DNA of 64,000 nucleotides from Promerops cafer (taxonomy: Eukaryota; Chordata; Aves; Passeriformes; Nectariniidae). A program made the position numbers and the translations under genes. Shown piece after piece: positions 11,845 to 25,729 of this stretch (positions within the stretch are counted from its first letter, which is position 1; every line of letters begins with the position of its first letter). Location of the stretch: contig VZSE01011607.1 of NCBI GenBank assembly GCA_013398275.1, positions 19,316 to 83,315 of the forward strand, written 5' to 3'. The notes beneath the pieces are model-generated. The model worked only from the letters and a program-made list of their open reading frames with translations, had not been told where the DNA came from and searched no databases.

Positions 11845-13789
11845 AAGTACTATGATGTCAACAAAATTTGCTTTGATTTACAACCATCATGTTGGTGAAA
11901 AGTGTTAAAAGGCAAAAGGTGCCACTATTTGATGACAGAAGAACTCCTTTTAGCATAGATACAAATTGACACTTTAAGGTTTAAGGAGATCCAAAGCAAT
12001 CTTTTAGCAGTTCTCCTTATCTCATTTATTTCGAAGTACTAGGGACACTTCCCAAGTATTTTTTTCCTTCTCACCCCAAGAACTGGAAAAATTTTCAAAT
12101 GCCAACATTTATGGCCTTTACCATCTGTTCTGGTTGAGACGTCCAAAAGACTTTTGGAAATGAGAAATTAATGTGAGGTGAACATATACTTTATAATATC
12201 TGCTCACAAAAATATTTTTAATGCACGCTAAAGGGGAAGCATTTGTTCTCAACATTCCTGAAATGGCAGAATATCCAGACTTTATTGAAATAATTCATTC
12301 AAATTTCTTAAACGGCTTTGAAATCCATAACCTTGGACCCAAAGTACAGAGGATATTCTGATGCCTTTGCTTCTCTACAACCTAGTAGAGTGGAAAATTC
12401 ATTGAAGTATCTGAAGAAGCTTTGCCACTAATTTGTGGCAAGTAACAGTGTGTTTGTCCTTAGGCCAACATGGCTACTAGAGGTAATTAAATCACCAAGC
12501 ACATGGTGTATGAGTGTAAAATTTAGAGTGCATGAGGTGCCACAGGCACTTTTCAGATGGCATGTAAACAGAGACATGAACACAGTAAGCCACTGAAATA
12601 ATTTCAGCTACATAATAACTTTAGAACACAATTTTGCACGTAAATGGGTTGGAAATAACCATCATGCATGTAGCAATAGCACACATAATAATGATTGATT
12701 TTAATTGTCACTTTCAACAATTTTTGCATATATATTTGCCCATTTTGGTATAGTACATAAAAAAACTTGCCTTGATACTATCAGTCGCCAAAAATCACTT
12801 GTGTTTGTACTTTTTGGTGTTAGTGCTGCAAAACTCACTGCGAAGTAAAGTTATAATTCCTCTGGTTTTCTGTGCCCTGGCAGTCTTTCAGTAAGTGTAG
12901 TAAGCACTTTCTGAGTCACAGTTTCACTAATACTGAAAGAATGACACATGATTTTTATGAGAAACAGGAAATATCCACAAAGATCACTCATAAGGTACTG
13001 TATTTGCAATATACACAGCCACAAGGGACACCCAGCCTCTCTTCAGCCAAGACTTTTCCCAATGCACTACGCGATAGTATAAACAAATTGTGTCTGATAT
13101 CTTTGCTCTACTAACACCAAATGCAGGGCAAGACATCTAACCAGTCAAATTATCAGATGGTCCTTCCCTCACTTTAAATCGAAACTGACTAAAGCCATAA
13201 TCCTAACTGGAAAACATAACCAACAAAAGCTGAGTCTTTCTGAGCTTGTCAGTAAAACTTCCACCTAAGTCAGTAAGAAATTTTTCTAACCAGGAGCATT
13301 GTAGGGAATTGAGATGTCCAAGGCCATAAACACTGGAATGAAAGTGCCAATGAGTTATACTCATAAACTGGATTTCATTACATGCTTGGTTTTCTGACTG
13401 AACCCAAATTGTGTCTCAATAAGGGGATTCAGCTGTACTATATAGAGGATATATGAATGGCAGCAGAATCAGGAGATTGATTTCCATCTTTACTATTCAT
13501 TAGGGGACTATGCATTATTACTGGCAATATATACTACAAGATCTTAATGAGGCTTTTTTTCTTTTATTGCTTACCGAAAAAATTTACACCAATAAAACAC
13601 AGGTGTGTCATAGGTGACACAGTGATGCAGAAGGGAGACAGCAGGGTGCAGAATTGACACCAAAAAGGCAAAGGTCACTGGAATATGAAAGGGCATGAAG
13701 CGAGCTATCAGTTTGAACCTATTAGAGGCAGTGAAATGCAAGAGAAAGTGTGGAAATTATATTACAGTGTACAAAGTAATAATAACTGT
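11845..13789. other. AT-rich intronic DNA, nothing recognised
   Basis: No coding, RNA or transposon signature is identified. Composition is ordinary intronic DNA. The open frame at 12872-13114 (plus) has no recognisable domain. Confidence 0.6.
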
Positions 13790-14260
13790 GCCTTCATGTC
13801 TTAATACCCTCTTGTCCCAGCAGTCCTGACTTTCTAGGCAGCCCACTTCTCCACATTAACAGTAGTCATTTGGAGAGCAGCAAACGTGCCATTAGAAGCA
13901 CTTTTACAAGTGTATATTCATCCACCAATTAGCTTAATGTGGCTGCTTTCTGCATATTTTCTATCCAGGCTTGCACAAATCTTATTAATATTTCCCCCTA
14001 GCGCTTTGACAGATTACCTTGTCATTATGCATCCTGGAGCCTTTTAAACAATATGGGTAAACTACTGTTTGCGAGGTTAATGACAATTATCCCCTAATTA
14101 CTGCATAAGTCACTCAGTCCACTTTATCTCATAGGCAGGGTTCTGCTCTGTGTATCTGCCATTGTGTCACTGTAAATGAATCTTGTATAGCTATGTTTAT
14201 CTGTCGTTGCCTTGTAAATTACACTGACAGAAGAATGAACAAATTACTGTGTATCATCAC
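13790..14260. promoter_or_regulatory. Candidate conserved non-coding element, homeodomain-rich
   Basis: About 470 bases of balanced, non-repetitive sequence with a cluster of homeodomain-type cores: AATTAGCTTAAT near 13927-13938, TTATTAATA near 13982, ATTATGCAT (POU-like) at 14024-14032, and a dense array at 14077-14100 with TTAATGACAATTA and CCCCTAATTA. It has no open reading frame, simple repeat or transposon character. This composition is typical of deeply conserved developmental enhancers inside long introns of regulators. The call is inference without an alignment. Confidence 0.35.
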
Positions 14261-16984
14261 TTAAATACAGCTTCTGATAAAAAAATGTCCCACAAGCACA
14301 GCACTTGAATTTTACCCTGATCACAATTAGTAAACACATATTGAATGTTTTGGGAGATATGTTTAGACATGGATGGGGAACACTGTGGTGGAAGAAGGTT
14401 CTGAAGTGCAAAGTCTAAGGGCACTAAAACAGAAGAACTATAGAAATCTACACTAGTAGTAATTTGATGATTACCTCCTGAGAACTCTTCTGTTAATTTA
14501 ACAGTTGATAGATGAGCCAGTGATATTTTCCAAATAATCTCATATGCAGGGCTGTGCTGAATTCCACAATTTTTATTTCTATTGTTTCTGACCACAGCCA
14601 CACAGGATACTTTTTAAGCTGCAAAATCCAAATAAATTTAGAAGAGAAGTAGCATTCATAAAACCACAAGAAATGCTAATTTAATGTATGCATTTCAGAA
14701 CAATATCTGCATCAGGAGAGGAATGGAGAATTGGCAAATACCAACTTCCTTGTATATTCCATTTGTCTGAGGCAACTTCAGTGTCAGAGTTAAGATACTC
14801 TACTGGTAGGACATCACTGTGACAGGTATGTCCTGCTTTGAGGAAGAAGGTTGAACTTGCTATTGTGCTTGATCCCTTCTTTCATCAAAGATATCTTAAT
14901 ATCTTCAGCCAGAAGTGCCTACATATTCAGTGCTCAGAGACAAAATTAGCCTACGGTAAGGGACATTAAAACAACAGCTACTTTAAAAATAATGCCTCTT
15001 CCTATACTGGTCTTGGGCAGGTACCTGATTCACAGTCGTAGGAACCACAGCCCTTTGCAAACAGTACAACAAAGACAGTGCAGTTCCACTCTGTCTTGGG
15101 ACAGTCCCTTCTTGAGATGGAGAAAGCCTTTTAGTACTGGCTTGTAATGCCAGCAAACATGGTAATTGCACAGTGTTAGTAATGAGGTTACACACAATAC
15201 ATTTTATCATATTTGGGGATACACTTTATGCACAAATACAGTACATTCACAAGTATCATAATGCTACAGTTACATATTTAAAGTTTATATTATTTTGCCT
15301 TATATTTTGTACATCTCCTCATTTAGTAAATTTTCTCATTCTATACATGTGCTAAAATATGCCCAGCACCAGCTTCTGACCCACAAAAAAATCTGAAGGA
15401 AGACAACATGCAAATTGGAGCAGAATTATGATTCCTGAATGGTAGCAATATAAGATAGTTTAAGCCACTGTAAAAGAAAAAGAAAATGTCAGAACTCTCC
15501 AAAATATGGTGATTATTTACTGCAATTCAGGAGGTTATACCAACACCGAAAACCCTTTTATCAATGTAAAGTGTAAATTGCTTTTGTTGGATTACGATAG
15601 TGTCACATCTAGAAAGAATGGGCAGACTGAAATGTAGCAAAATTACTGATATTATGGAAAATCACAGTGGTTTGAATGGAACACAGATGAGGGCGGCACC
15701 TTTGACCATGCTCTCAACATAACTTGGAAGAAAAAGCTGTAGTGAAACTGTAAGAAAGTGTAACAGCCATCACTGCCAGGGACAACTGAAAAGACTGATC
15801 GATTTTGAGTAAGCACTACCTCAAGGGTTTTGGTCCCACTAGGATTGATCTTTGTGTCTGTCCTGTGCTCAGTCAATGCAACTTTCAGCAGGGTATCCAC
15901 TGCAAAAATAAATGGAAGTGCCATAGTAACCCTCCACCCTCCCTCTAAGTATATTATTTTCTCTCTATGCTGAAGGAAAAAAACTGAAACAATAATGTAG
16001 TAGATGTTAAAGTGCAACAAATGGTTTAAAAACTTAAGGACACAGAATGCTGTTATTTTCATGTACAATCTTATTTGGGGGAAAAAAAAATATTTCTAGA
16101 TTATTTCTATTTCTCTTTGAATTTTAAGCCATTTTGGCCTCTGACCTTTGCCAATAGCAGAGAAACTCTCAAAAGTATTACTGAAAACCAAAAAGATTAT
16201 ATCAGTTGGCTTCTCTTGATCATCTAGGTGGCTTACCTTGTCATAAAATGAAATTAGTGACACATATTGACAGAATGGATTGAATGTAATAATAAGCAAG
16301 AGAATGCTAAATGTTGGAGATGAACAAGCACCATTTGCTGGCCTAACCCTGTATTCATGTAAAACTTCTTTTTTAAAAATACAATGGAAATTCTGATTGA
16401 ATAAATTCTTCCAACCTGAGCCATGATGAGGCCAGTGCCACCCCTCTCATTCTTCCATTCAAAGGGCCTGAAGTATGATGGACATGAGCATAGAAGGGAC
16501 CTTGGCTCTTGCGTAAAAAATCCTTTTTTTTTTTTTTAGTGAGTTTGCAGCTTCAGATTTACTATTTGAACTAAATGTGCAAATGACCAAAATGCTTGGA
16601 AATTCAAACTGAGCAATCAAACCATACCTAGTCGTAGGGTTTAAAAAAGGATCTAAAACATCAAACTGAAATCTCACAACCTATATCACATAAAAAGAAA
16701 ACCAGTATTTTTTCATTTTTATTGCCTTGTCATAGAGTAATCTCAGAGAAAGAGGTGGAGGCAGGTATCCTCAAGGAAACTGAAGCTTAATTGCTAGACT
16801 CACCAGCCATTTCTTGTGTATTCAGGACAAATCCTGGTCTTTCCATAGCTCAGATCCTTATTTTTGAAATGGACATAGACAACATTTCCCCTTACTTTAT
16901 GATTGTAAAGAAAACATGCTGCTGACTTTGAAAGGCTGAAGTCATTGGAGCACTACTCTATGACTCTTTAAGTAATATAGAATT
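14261..16984. other. Intronic DNA, nothing recognised
   Basis: Ordinary AT-rich sequence. The longer minus-strand open frames at 14257-14601 and 15652-16068 carry no motifs, and their composition matches the surrounding non-coding DNA. A 13-base T run sits near 16526. Confidence 0.6.
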
Positions 16985-18167
16985 TTGTCCTTTCTGACCA
17001 GCCTGATCTCCTTTTATATCAGGTGACCTAACCAGTGGATGAGGGGAAGGCTGTGGATGCTGTTTGCCTGTACTTCAGCAAAGCCTTTGACACCATCTCC
17101 ACAGCACTTTCCTGTAAAAGTGGCAGCCCACGGCTTGGACAGGAGCACCCTTCACTGGGTTAAGAACTGGCTGGGTGCCAGGCCCAGAGAGTGGTGAATG
17201 GTGCTGCATCCAGCTGGTGGCTGCTCACTAGTGGTGTCCCCCAGGGACCAGTGCTGGGCCCAGTCCTGTTAAATATCTTCATTATGATCTGGATGGGGAG
17301 ATTGAGTGTGCCCTCAGTGTGTCCTCAGGGTGGAGTGTTGACCTGCAGGAGGGCAGGGAGACTCTGTAGAGGGATGTGGACAGGCTGGATTGATGAGCTG
17401 AAGCCAACAGCATGAGGTTCAACAAGGCCAAGTGTCAGGCTCTACACTTTGGGCACAACAACCGCAAGCAATGCCACAGGCTGGGGGCAGAGTGGCTGAA
17501 AAGTGGCCCAGCAGAAAAGGACCTGGGGGTGCTGGTGACAGTGACTGAACATGAACCAGGCGTGCCCAAGTGGCCAAGGTGGCCAATGGCATCCTGGCCT
17601 GTGTTGGCAATAGTGTGGCCAGTGAGATTAGGAAAGGGATTGTCTCCCTGTCCTTTGTGCTGGGGAGGCCACACCTTGAATCCTGTGCTCAGTTTTGGGC
17701 CCTTCACAACAGGAAAGACACTGAAGTGCTGGAGCGTGTCCAGAGAAGGTCAACAGAGTTGGTGAAGGGTGTGGTCTCCCCCAGTATGAAAAGTGCCTGA
17801 GGAACTGGGGTTGTTTAGCCTGGAGAGGAGAAGGCTCAGGGGTGACCTTATCACTATCTACAGCTGCCTGGAAGGTTGTAGCCAGGTGGGGTTCTGTCTC
17901 TTCTCCCAGACAACCATTGACAGGGCAAAAGGTCACAACCTCAAGCTGCACCAGGTAAGGTTCAGGTAGACAACAGGAGAAACTTCTTCACTGGAAGAGG
18001 GGTCAGGCCAAGAAAGTGGTAGAGTCACCATCCCTGGAAGGATTCAGGATATAACTGGATCTGACATTTGGTGTCATGTTAACAAGGTGGTGGTGATCAG
18101 TCAAAGGCTGGACTTGATGATCTCAGAGGTTTTTTCCAACCTAGTTGATTCTGTGATTTTATGATTC
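16985..18167 (+). mobile_element. 5'-truncated CR1 LINE (reverse transcriptase remnant and 3' end)
   Basis: Chicken-repeat-1 type non-LTR retrotransposon, 5' truncated. It retains the C-terminal reverse transcriptase region: VDEGKAVDAVCLYFSKAFDT at about 17034-17093, then GVPQGPVLGPVLLNIF at about 17233-17280, MRFNKAKC near 17412, and the downstream C-terminal region and 3' UTR. The copy ends in the CR1-typical tail CAACCTAGTTGATTCTGTGA followed by TTTTATGATTC. A one-base loss after NIFI shifts the frame, and the F/YADD catalytic box with its surroundings (expected near 17315) is missing. It cannot be active. It is oriented opposite to BNC2. Confidence 0.93.
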
Positions 18168-19097
18168 AAGGTAACATCAATAAAATTCTATATTGTGACC
18201 TGCCTTCATGAGTATTCAAACAACTCTGCCCCGCAGCAAGGTTATAGGCAAACTGAGCTACAGAAGAATTGAAAAGGAATGACAGACTTAGAAAATGTTA
18301 CTAGAGAATTTCAGTAACATTCACCCTCCTTTTTTCAGTGGAGGGCAGGGGGACACAGCTGTAAGGATTCACTTCTATGACATGTAAGTTTCCATCAGCC
18401 AATGAACACCTTTTCCAGATCATCCTCTCACAGAACAACCTTTATTACACTTTGTTGCAATTGTTTCATTCATGCTTATTATGTTTCAAGGCTTCCCAAG
18501 TGAAATAATTCTCAAATAAAAATACCAATCCCTCTTCCCCAAATGGACACCAATGAACTGTCATTAGAGTACTTCTAGCACAGCAAATTCTGAAGGAAAT
18601 AACAGTGTTCATACTTACAAATTTCTTTTGATAACTTTACAAGCTGCCCTCTTACCCCAGGGGGCAGACTGTCTAATACAGAAGAGACTCCCCTGAACAA
18701 AAATATTTGTTGCAAAGCAAAATAAAATGGATTATTTTCATAAAAACAAAAAAGAGAGGTAGGATAGCTTGGCAAAATGCAAGCAAAAAGTTAATTTTAG
18801 TGTCTTTGGCACATCTACAGCTCTTAGAAATGGTATCCAAAGTCAGTCCAAGTGTGGCTGATAAAGCAGGCTTAGAGTTGCCTTTCAACTTTCACTTTTT
18901 AATAATAAAAAATCAATATATGGAGGATTACAAGCCTCTTGGTTTTGATTTTTTATATCAAAACCAAAAGATGACAAGGTTATGGCAGTGTATGAAATTC
19001 AGGCCGCAGCCATAATGATGCAAATATTTTATATCCAGTTTATTTACTGCACTCTACAGCAAGACTGAAATAAATTATTAAAATAAAATGAATTCTC
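18168..19097. other. Intronic DNA, nothing recognised
   Basis: AT-rich sequence after the CR1 end. The overlapping short open frames at 18575-19015 on both strands show no domain. Confidence 0.6.
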
Positions 19098-19146
19098 ATA
19101 TATACACACACACATATATATATATATATCTATACATATATATATA
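19098..19146. repeat. Compound TA/CA microsatellite
   Basis: Alternating TATA, CACACA and a long (TA)n run with one C interruption. It resembles the tract at 9979-10037 in composition. Confidence 0.9.
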
Positions 19147-21710
19147 ATTTTATTTGTAAACACAATCCTGAATATGCATTCTGAAACCCAGAAAATGAAC
19201 AGATTCACTTTAGATCTGAAATGTCCATTTTAAAATAAAGCAAGGAATAGTCTGGATAGCAACATGCCAACCACTGTAAACACTTCCATGGAGCCAAATG
19301 CATTGTAAATTACACTATAGAGCAAAGAGAAAGTATCATGGTGTACAGAAGAACAAAGCAAATCTCTCAGCAAGCACAGACTCCCTCAGCTGTTCCTAAG
19401 TGATGACAATCTTTGAAATGAAATTGTTTAAACAGTTTTGTGAAGGATGTAGGCCTCTCTATTCCATTGTTCTCAGGCAGACCAACTGAGCTTGGCTGAA
19501 GCATGATAATAACACAGAAAATTTTGTATATTCGGTCCATATTCCTGCAATCTTTAAAAGAAGCAAATGGAAACTGAAGACTACAAGCCAATGTCAATTT
19601 TGCCCTCATAGGACAATAAGGTCAGACCTCTATAGGGATTTGCAAAATTCACAGTAAACAGTTATAATTTATAAGAATTTTAAAGCATACCTGTATGTCT
19701 TGCACTCCTTTTAGCAAGAAACGACTGCTGCCAAGTCATTAGAAATGCAACATAATGGAACATAGTATTGTTTTATGATCAATTCTTAGAATTTTTTTCT
19801 CAATTTTTTTCTTAAGTGTACTAGAATAATTAATTCAATTTGGTGGAGCTAAACAAGCAAGGTTACCTATAACATAGTTGTCTCAAACCACATGAGTTTT
19901 AAGGAGGTGACTACACCTTCAAAAGTCCATTAATCAAATCAAATTACTATGCAGGATTCACCATAGGATTCACATCACAGCAGTGTGAGCATGTTTAGAC
20001 AATTACATTGTGGTACACTCATAGCAGCAAGGACATAGCAAACAGCAGCAGCAGTTGGCCAGAACATGCAGAAATGCCATGGCTCATACTCGTCCTTTCA
20101 CTGACCTGAGGAAGTGAAAAGCACTGAATTTACACAAAGAAGACACTATTGGTTCTGCATGACTTTTGAACAACCTTTAACACAAGATGTAGTCAAATCA
20201 AGTTAAAGCCAGGCTTCACTTTTCCTTAAGTGCAGTTGTAGAAAATAACATCAGCAGACATTAGTAGACATAGAATTAAGCTGTGTTTTCACAGAAACAG
20301 GACAGGTGAGGTTTGGAAAGAAGTAAAAAGCTGTCTGTGAGAATTTGGAGAGAGGATGAAGCAACAGCAAACCCCCTTTGCAATCAGGGTTTTTTTTCTA
20401 TATTTCTACCAGAGCAGCAAGCACTGTGGCTGAAGAGTACCCACCTATAGTGTAACTGTCCATAAGTGAACACAGACTGGGCTGATGCCAGAACAGTAAA
20501 AGCAGCACTCACTTTTTCATTTTTTTTAAGGACTTTGTATTGTACAGAGCCCTTTAGGAAGATTGATTTCCATAAAGCCTCATTTCCATCTCAAGATACT
20601 GATGATGCCATAAACCACAAGAGTTTCTCCACTCAAAATCCTGTAGTGGAATTTTAGGCTCACCACAAGAAGCCCACGTATTAGCCATAGTTTAAGTCAG
20701 CCACAGAATCGAAGAGCAATAAACTTAGACAACAGTGTCTAGCTTTAAAGTAATTGCACATATATGTATATACATACATTTCATGCATTTCGCCTACATT
20801 TTCTAGACAATGCTACCTATTATTTAAAGTTTTTTGAGCATCACATGATCTTCACTGTCCAGGTAAAAGCTGTCTAGTCAAAGAACGTGAGGCACAATTC
20901 CCTGAAAGAATTATAATTTTTCTTGGACTTTATTATGTATGGATGTTTTGGTGTTTGTTTGTAGGGTATACAGTGGCTTTTGATAGCGCTCTCCCATCAC
21001 TTCATTTTGCATTTTGTCTTGTAACTCGGAGTAAAAAAAGTCCTTCTCCTGTCTTGTGCCATACATGGCTTTGAAACAAGACAAAACTAATAGATAAAAG
21101 AAGGAAGAGAGGAGGGATGAGCTATTGTGCCACATTTAAGATAAACTGAAGAGAAAGAACAAGAGTTACAATCGACTTCATGTATTTTGAAATTAATTAG
21201 TGTCAATATGATGTTATCATAAAAAGCAGTCTGATTTGAAGTACAAGCACAAATCTCATGACACTTGAACAGACACCCCAGAATTCACTCTTTAATGACT
21301 CCTCTCCCTACACCCAACCAACATATAAAAGCTGTTGTCTTAGTTTTCAAAAAATATACTTTTCAAAGCTGGTGATGAAGCCTCAGTGACGCACAGCTCA
21401 GCTTAAGTACGTAAGTGTCCCCTGAACCTCAGGTGTAGCTGCTTGTCAGGAATGCAGATGCTAGTGACATCTGCCTCACTAGGGACTGAGCGCTCCACTG
21501 ATTCAATAAGGCTACACAAGTGCAACAGGCCTTGATGTCAGTTACATGGTTTTACATACCTACCATGTCAGTGGTTCTCAGCCTCCCTGGGAATTTATTC
21601 AGATATAAGTGTATTCAGCCCATAACAATGTCTTCTACCTGCCAGAGAGCTAGAAATATTCCCACCTTTTATGAATCTACAGTGCATGACTGCTGGTATT
21701 TTATATGTTG
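19147..21710. other. Intronic DNA, nothing recognised
   Basis: No recognisable gene or mobile element. A short TATATGTATATACATACATT patch occurs at about 20760-20779. Confidence 0.6.
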
Positions 21711-21841
21711 GGAGGGGGAGGGAGAAAAAGACAGAGAGAAGAGAGGAAAGAGAAGGGGAAAGGAAGGAGAGAAAGGAGGGAGGAAACAAAAGAAAACCAA
21801 GGAAAATTAGAGTGAAAACGAGAGAAAGAAGAGAGGGAGTG
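21711..21841. repeat. GA-rich low-complexity tract
   Basis: About 130 bases of nearly pure purine on the plus strand, including an uninterrupted 54-base homopurine stretch at 21733-21786. Such tracts can form triplex (H-DNA) and often expand and contract. The open frames across it on both strands are low-complexity artefacts. Confidence 0.88.
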
Positions 21842-24800
21842 GACACTTTTCTAGACTTGCTTTTCCATCTCCATTTTATCTATCTCTCTAAGAATAAATC
21901 CACTTACATACCTAACGACATTTGTCCAAACACTGTTTCAAAAGTGCTGGAAGCATAGAAAACTATCACAGTGCCTAACCCATCCACTACCTTTTCTCTT
22001 TTGTTTAAAAGAGAGCATATTAAAAATTCCAAATGTCAAAAATTCAAATTTCTTGCACATTACGTAAGCATCCAATGCAACTACTTGCTGATGTAAAACT
22101 GCACAAATGATGTGCACTGATGTAAAAACCACACAGTTGCTTATGCAACCATGACCCAAATCAGTTAAATTTTAGCTGCAGACATAAAATACAGACATCA
22201 GTTAGGAAAGACATGAGTTCTGGGATCAGATTAGATTTCTGTACACTTTGCATAGTGAGGCTGGGTATCAATAGAAAACATGCTAATGGCATTAGTGGCC
22301 TAAAATGTCCTTTAAACACTATTGACTAATAAATTAATAGAGTTTTCACTGTGTTACAGTCTCTTCTTTTTCTGCGGGTTTAATTCTGATGGTATTGTCA
22401 GTAACAAAGAGTATCAAAGTGAATTATTAAGAGATGCTCTATTTTTTTCTTAAAATCACTATATATCTATGATGCTACATTAAATTAATTTGGAATAAGC
22501 TTATCTAACCAAAAATATGATTTTTGTCATTAACATTCCGTCCAGATGTCCAAACCTTACCAGATACTGATACAATGAAGCATTCCAGCATATTGACTTT
22601 GCTGTTATTATTTGTGATAGGGAGATAAATGACAAATAAGTCCTACTTTCAAGCAATAGCTGTAAAACAGTCCTCACACAGGCAGTCGCCTCAAATCATG
22701 CAATAATTAAGAAACAATGCAACTTTTTGCAAACATCAGACAAAAAATCTCTCACAAAACTGTACAATATTTCCAGTATTGATACAGATAACTTGGTAGT
22801 AGTGTAGGAATCTGGAATACTTAGCAATACAATAGGAATGAAGTATTTTGGTATTGGCTCTCATGCATAAACACCAAGACCTAAGTGTGGAAATACAGTG
22901 GTGAACATAAATGCTTATCTTTAGAAAAGTTATGTGGGAAGGGACACAGCAGTTAAAAATTCAACCCTTTTAAAAAAAAAGTAAAGGAAAGTAGCAATCT
23001 ATTGTCAAAATGATGTAACATGAAAAAATTTTGTCCAGTTTTTATGAGTTTTACTGACCACAGTTTGGAGGAGATAGATGCTTTTCTTATCATTCACCAG
23101 GGACTGCATGTAGCAAATCTAAAACTAATGACAGCATGAGAACTACAAGTGTGCAGAGAAGGGGGGCAGCAGGATCTCTCCTTCCTATCAGCTCTACATG
23201 GAAGGAGTTAGGGAGGTCTGAGAGTCATTCAAAGACATACTCACATTAGAAATCTAAAATGGTGAACATGAGTTTTTTGAAAGTACATCTAAAGTTTAAA
23301 CACATAGGAATACATTTTGGCTGATGAGTAGGCAGTGGGAACCAGTTTCATATATGCCTACAAAGTAACCGACCCCTTTCCTCTTCCCTCCCAAGGTGAG
23401 ATTCCTTTGAAAGTGTGAACCTTGATATCCATTTTTTCAGAGCCGCACAGTCATGATGCATAAGCATTACTTGCATTTTGTATGCATGTCAACCGAAAAT
23501 AAGAACACTAGTGCACTCATATGCTTTTTGTAAATTCCTCCAACTTTTTTTCCTTCAATGATTTTTTTTTTTCCTTTGCAATCCCTAGGACAGATCTGTA
23601 TCTCCTGGACCAATATATCAGTGAAAGGGTTTGGCCCATAAAGGTGATAAACATGATGCCAGTTAGAAATCTTATCCATGCTTGTTATTTTTTGGTTGCC
23701 TTGATGCTTCGTTTTTGAAAAGGTAGAATTATGGCATGTGGTGGGCAGAAAATAATTTTATTCTCACTGTTTCACTTAAATAATCCAAAACTGGTTGATA
23801 AAGAAATTGCAGAAATATGAAGTGTGTAGTACTTTGCAGAATTTTATAACCTATTATTTGTCAGGGGGTATTGTTTTATCAGGTAATTTTCTAACAACCT
23901 CAATTTTTTATTAAATAGTAAGTACTTACAAAACCTCAAAATAAATTCTTGTAATTTAGCTGAACTGGATAAAATTCCCTTCCCTAGCAACTATGTTTTT
24001 TAATAACTTGCTTGTTAAGCATTATATTTCTTTTGGTTTAAATAAATAAGCAAGATATGATTTCTTCACAAGTACAAGAAGAAAAATGAGACTTCAAGTA
24101 CCATGTTAAACACTGCATATTTAATTTAAAACAATGGATTTTGTCTTTTGTTCTGTACCTTAATTGTTAGATGAATGCAAATGGATAAAAAGTTTCAAAT
24201 AATCAAAATGCACGTGACTTAAGCCATAGGTGAACCATGCTCTGTCTCCATGAATATTCCTGAGGCAAACCAGTACAATTGTATTCACTGAGGCCATCCA
24301 TGTGTGTAAATGCATTCTGGATTGGACCTTTCAGATCCTTGTTTTTGTTTCTTCTGCTATCTGCCTGAATGTGAATTTCACCAAATATGGCTAAATGAAC
24401 TCATTTCCTTCCAGTGGATAAAGCAAGTTAATGAGAATGCCTAAACATGATACTGGCAGACTGGTCTCCCTACAACAGTTGCTGTAACTAGGATTCATTT
24501 CAAGTATCTATTTTTTCCTGGTAATATACTATTTGTGATGCAAAAGAAATAAAACACTCTACAAACCCAGTAAGTGAAACTAAAGTTGGTATCAAATGAA
24601 ATCAGTCATTTATGTGGCAAATGATTTATAGATATATTAGGTAGACGTCCAGGATATAGTTCTCTGTGCAGACATAAAACAGAGTTTTATTTAGTATAGC
24701 CTCTTTCAAACAAACTGTATCCTAAAATGCTGCACAGACTTATATTCTAGTGTTACACTGAAATTGTAAATAACAGCAGAGGGAGAAATTAAGAGGCACA

Positions 24801-25729
24801 GGTAAAAGGAGTATCTTCAACTGAGACCTGAAAAGAAACAGAGATGCCAACAAAGCACAGACTATATCTACTAGCAAAAGCTAGAGAAGAAGAGGTTGTA
24901 TAAGCCATGACAAGCAGCCTGTGGTGGAAGATAGAGGAAATCATTTGCTGTTGAGCTGGGCCAGCAGAGAAAGATGTAGGAACAGAGTGGCCAGACTTTC
25001 CCAGCACACATAAAGACTTACAGTCTCTACTGAAGTAGACAAGACATACATGTGAGCATTCAAGGCCAGAATTTGTCTCTCTCCTCTGAATTTGGCTTAT
25101 TCTCTGGCATAGATTGGGAACAATTCTGTCATCTTCACAGGATCTCAAAATATTTTTCCAATGTAACTGGATCTAAAAACTGAGTTTTGTGGATCAGTCT
25201 GACTGAACAAAAGCATGTTTTACTGTTGTTACGGATTTCTTTGGTTTGTGTCAGTTTTTGTTATGAATAACCATCTACTCTTATGGTACATTCTGAAGGA
25301 AAAGCTAAATGGATAAAAAGGGAAGGTTGGTCAATATGATTGCAATTTTTCTATGCACATGTAATAACATAAAAGCAATGATACATGTTGGAACAGGTTG
25401 GCAGAAAAATCATTTAATAAACGTGAGTGAAAAAGTCCCTGCCCTCAAGTTCAAATCCTGTAAAAGCTAATTTTTCAGGTACAGTCAGTGTAAGAATCAC
25501 TTTGTCTCACAAAACTGCCATGGATTCTCACTAAAACCACCTAAATCAGGCAACAAGTAGAAATTAAAGTTCTTAAATTAAATGGAAGCTAACAGAGGCT
25601 TAATTAAGTAGATACAGAGAAAGCTTTCCTAGGTTTAGGGATTTTTTATTACGAAGCTTAATACCACACCCTCCTTAGGTCATAGACAGCAATGCTTTTG
25701 AAAGAAATTTCCAGTTATTTCAAGGCTCA
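21842..25729. other. Intronic DNA, nothing recognised
   Basis: Ordinary intronic sequence. There is a 10-base T run near 23562, and the minus-strand open frame at 24789-25148 has no domain. No repeat family is recognised. Confidence 0.6.

Noticed and set aside
15652..16068. 138-codon minus-strand open frame
   Set aside because: It has no domain, a composition like surrounding intron, and no splice or promoter evidence. It is expected by chance in this much DNA.
17191..17951. Overlapping open frames on both strands inside the CR1 copy as possible host genes
   Set aside because: They are fragments and antisense shadows of the CR1 reverse transcriptase region.
24789..25148. 119-codon minus-strand open frame with Ser- and Cys-containing stretches
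   Set aside because: No family similarity could be recognised and no exon boundaries fit. Treated as chance.
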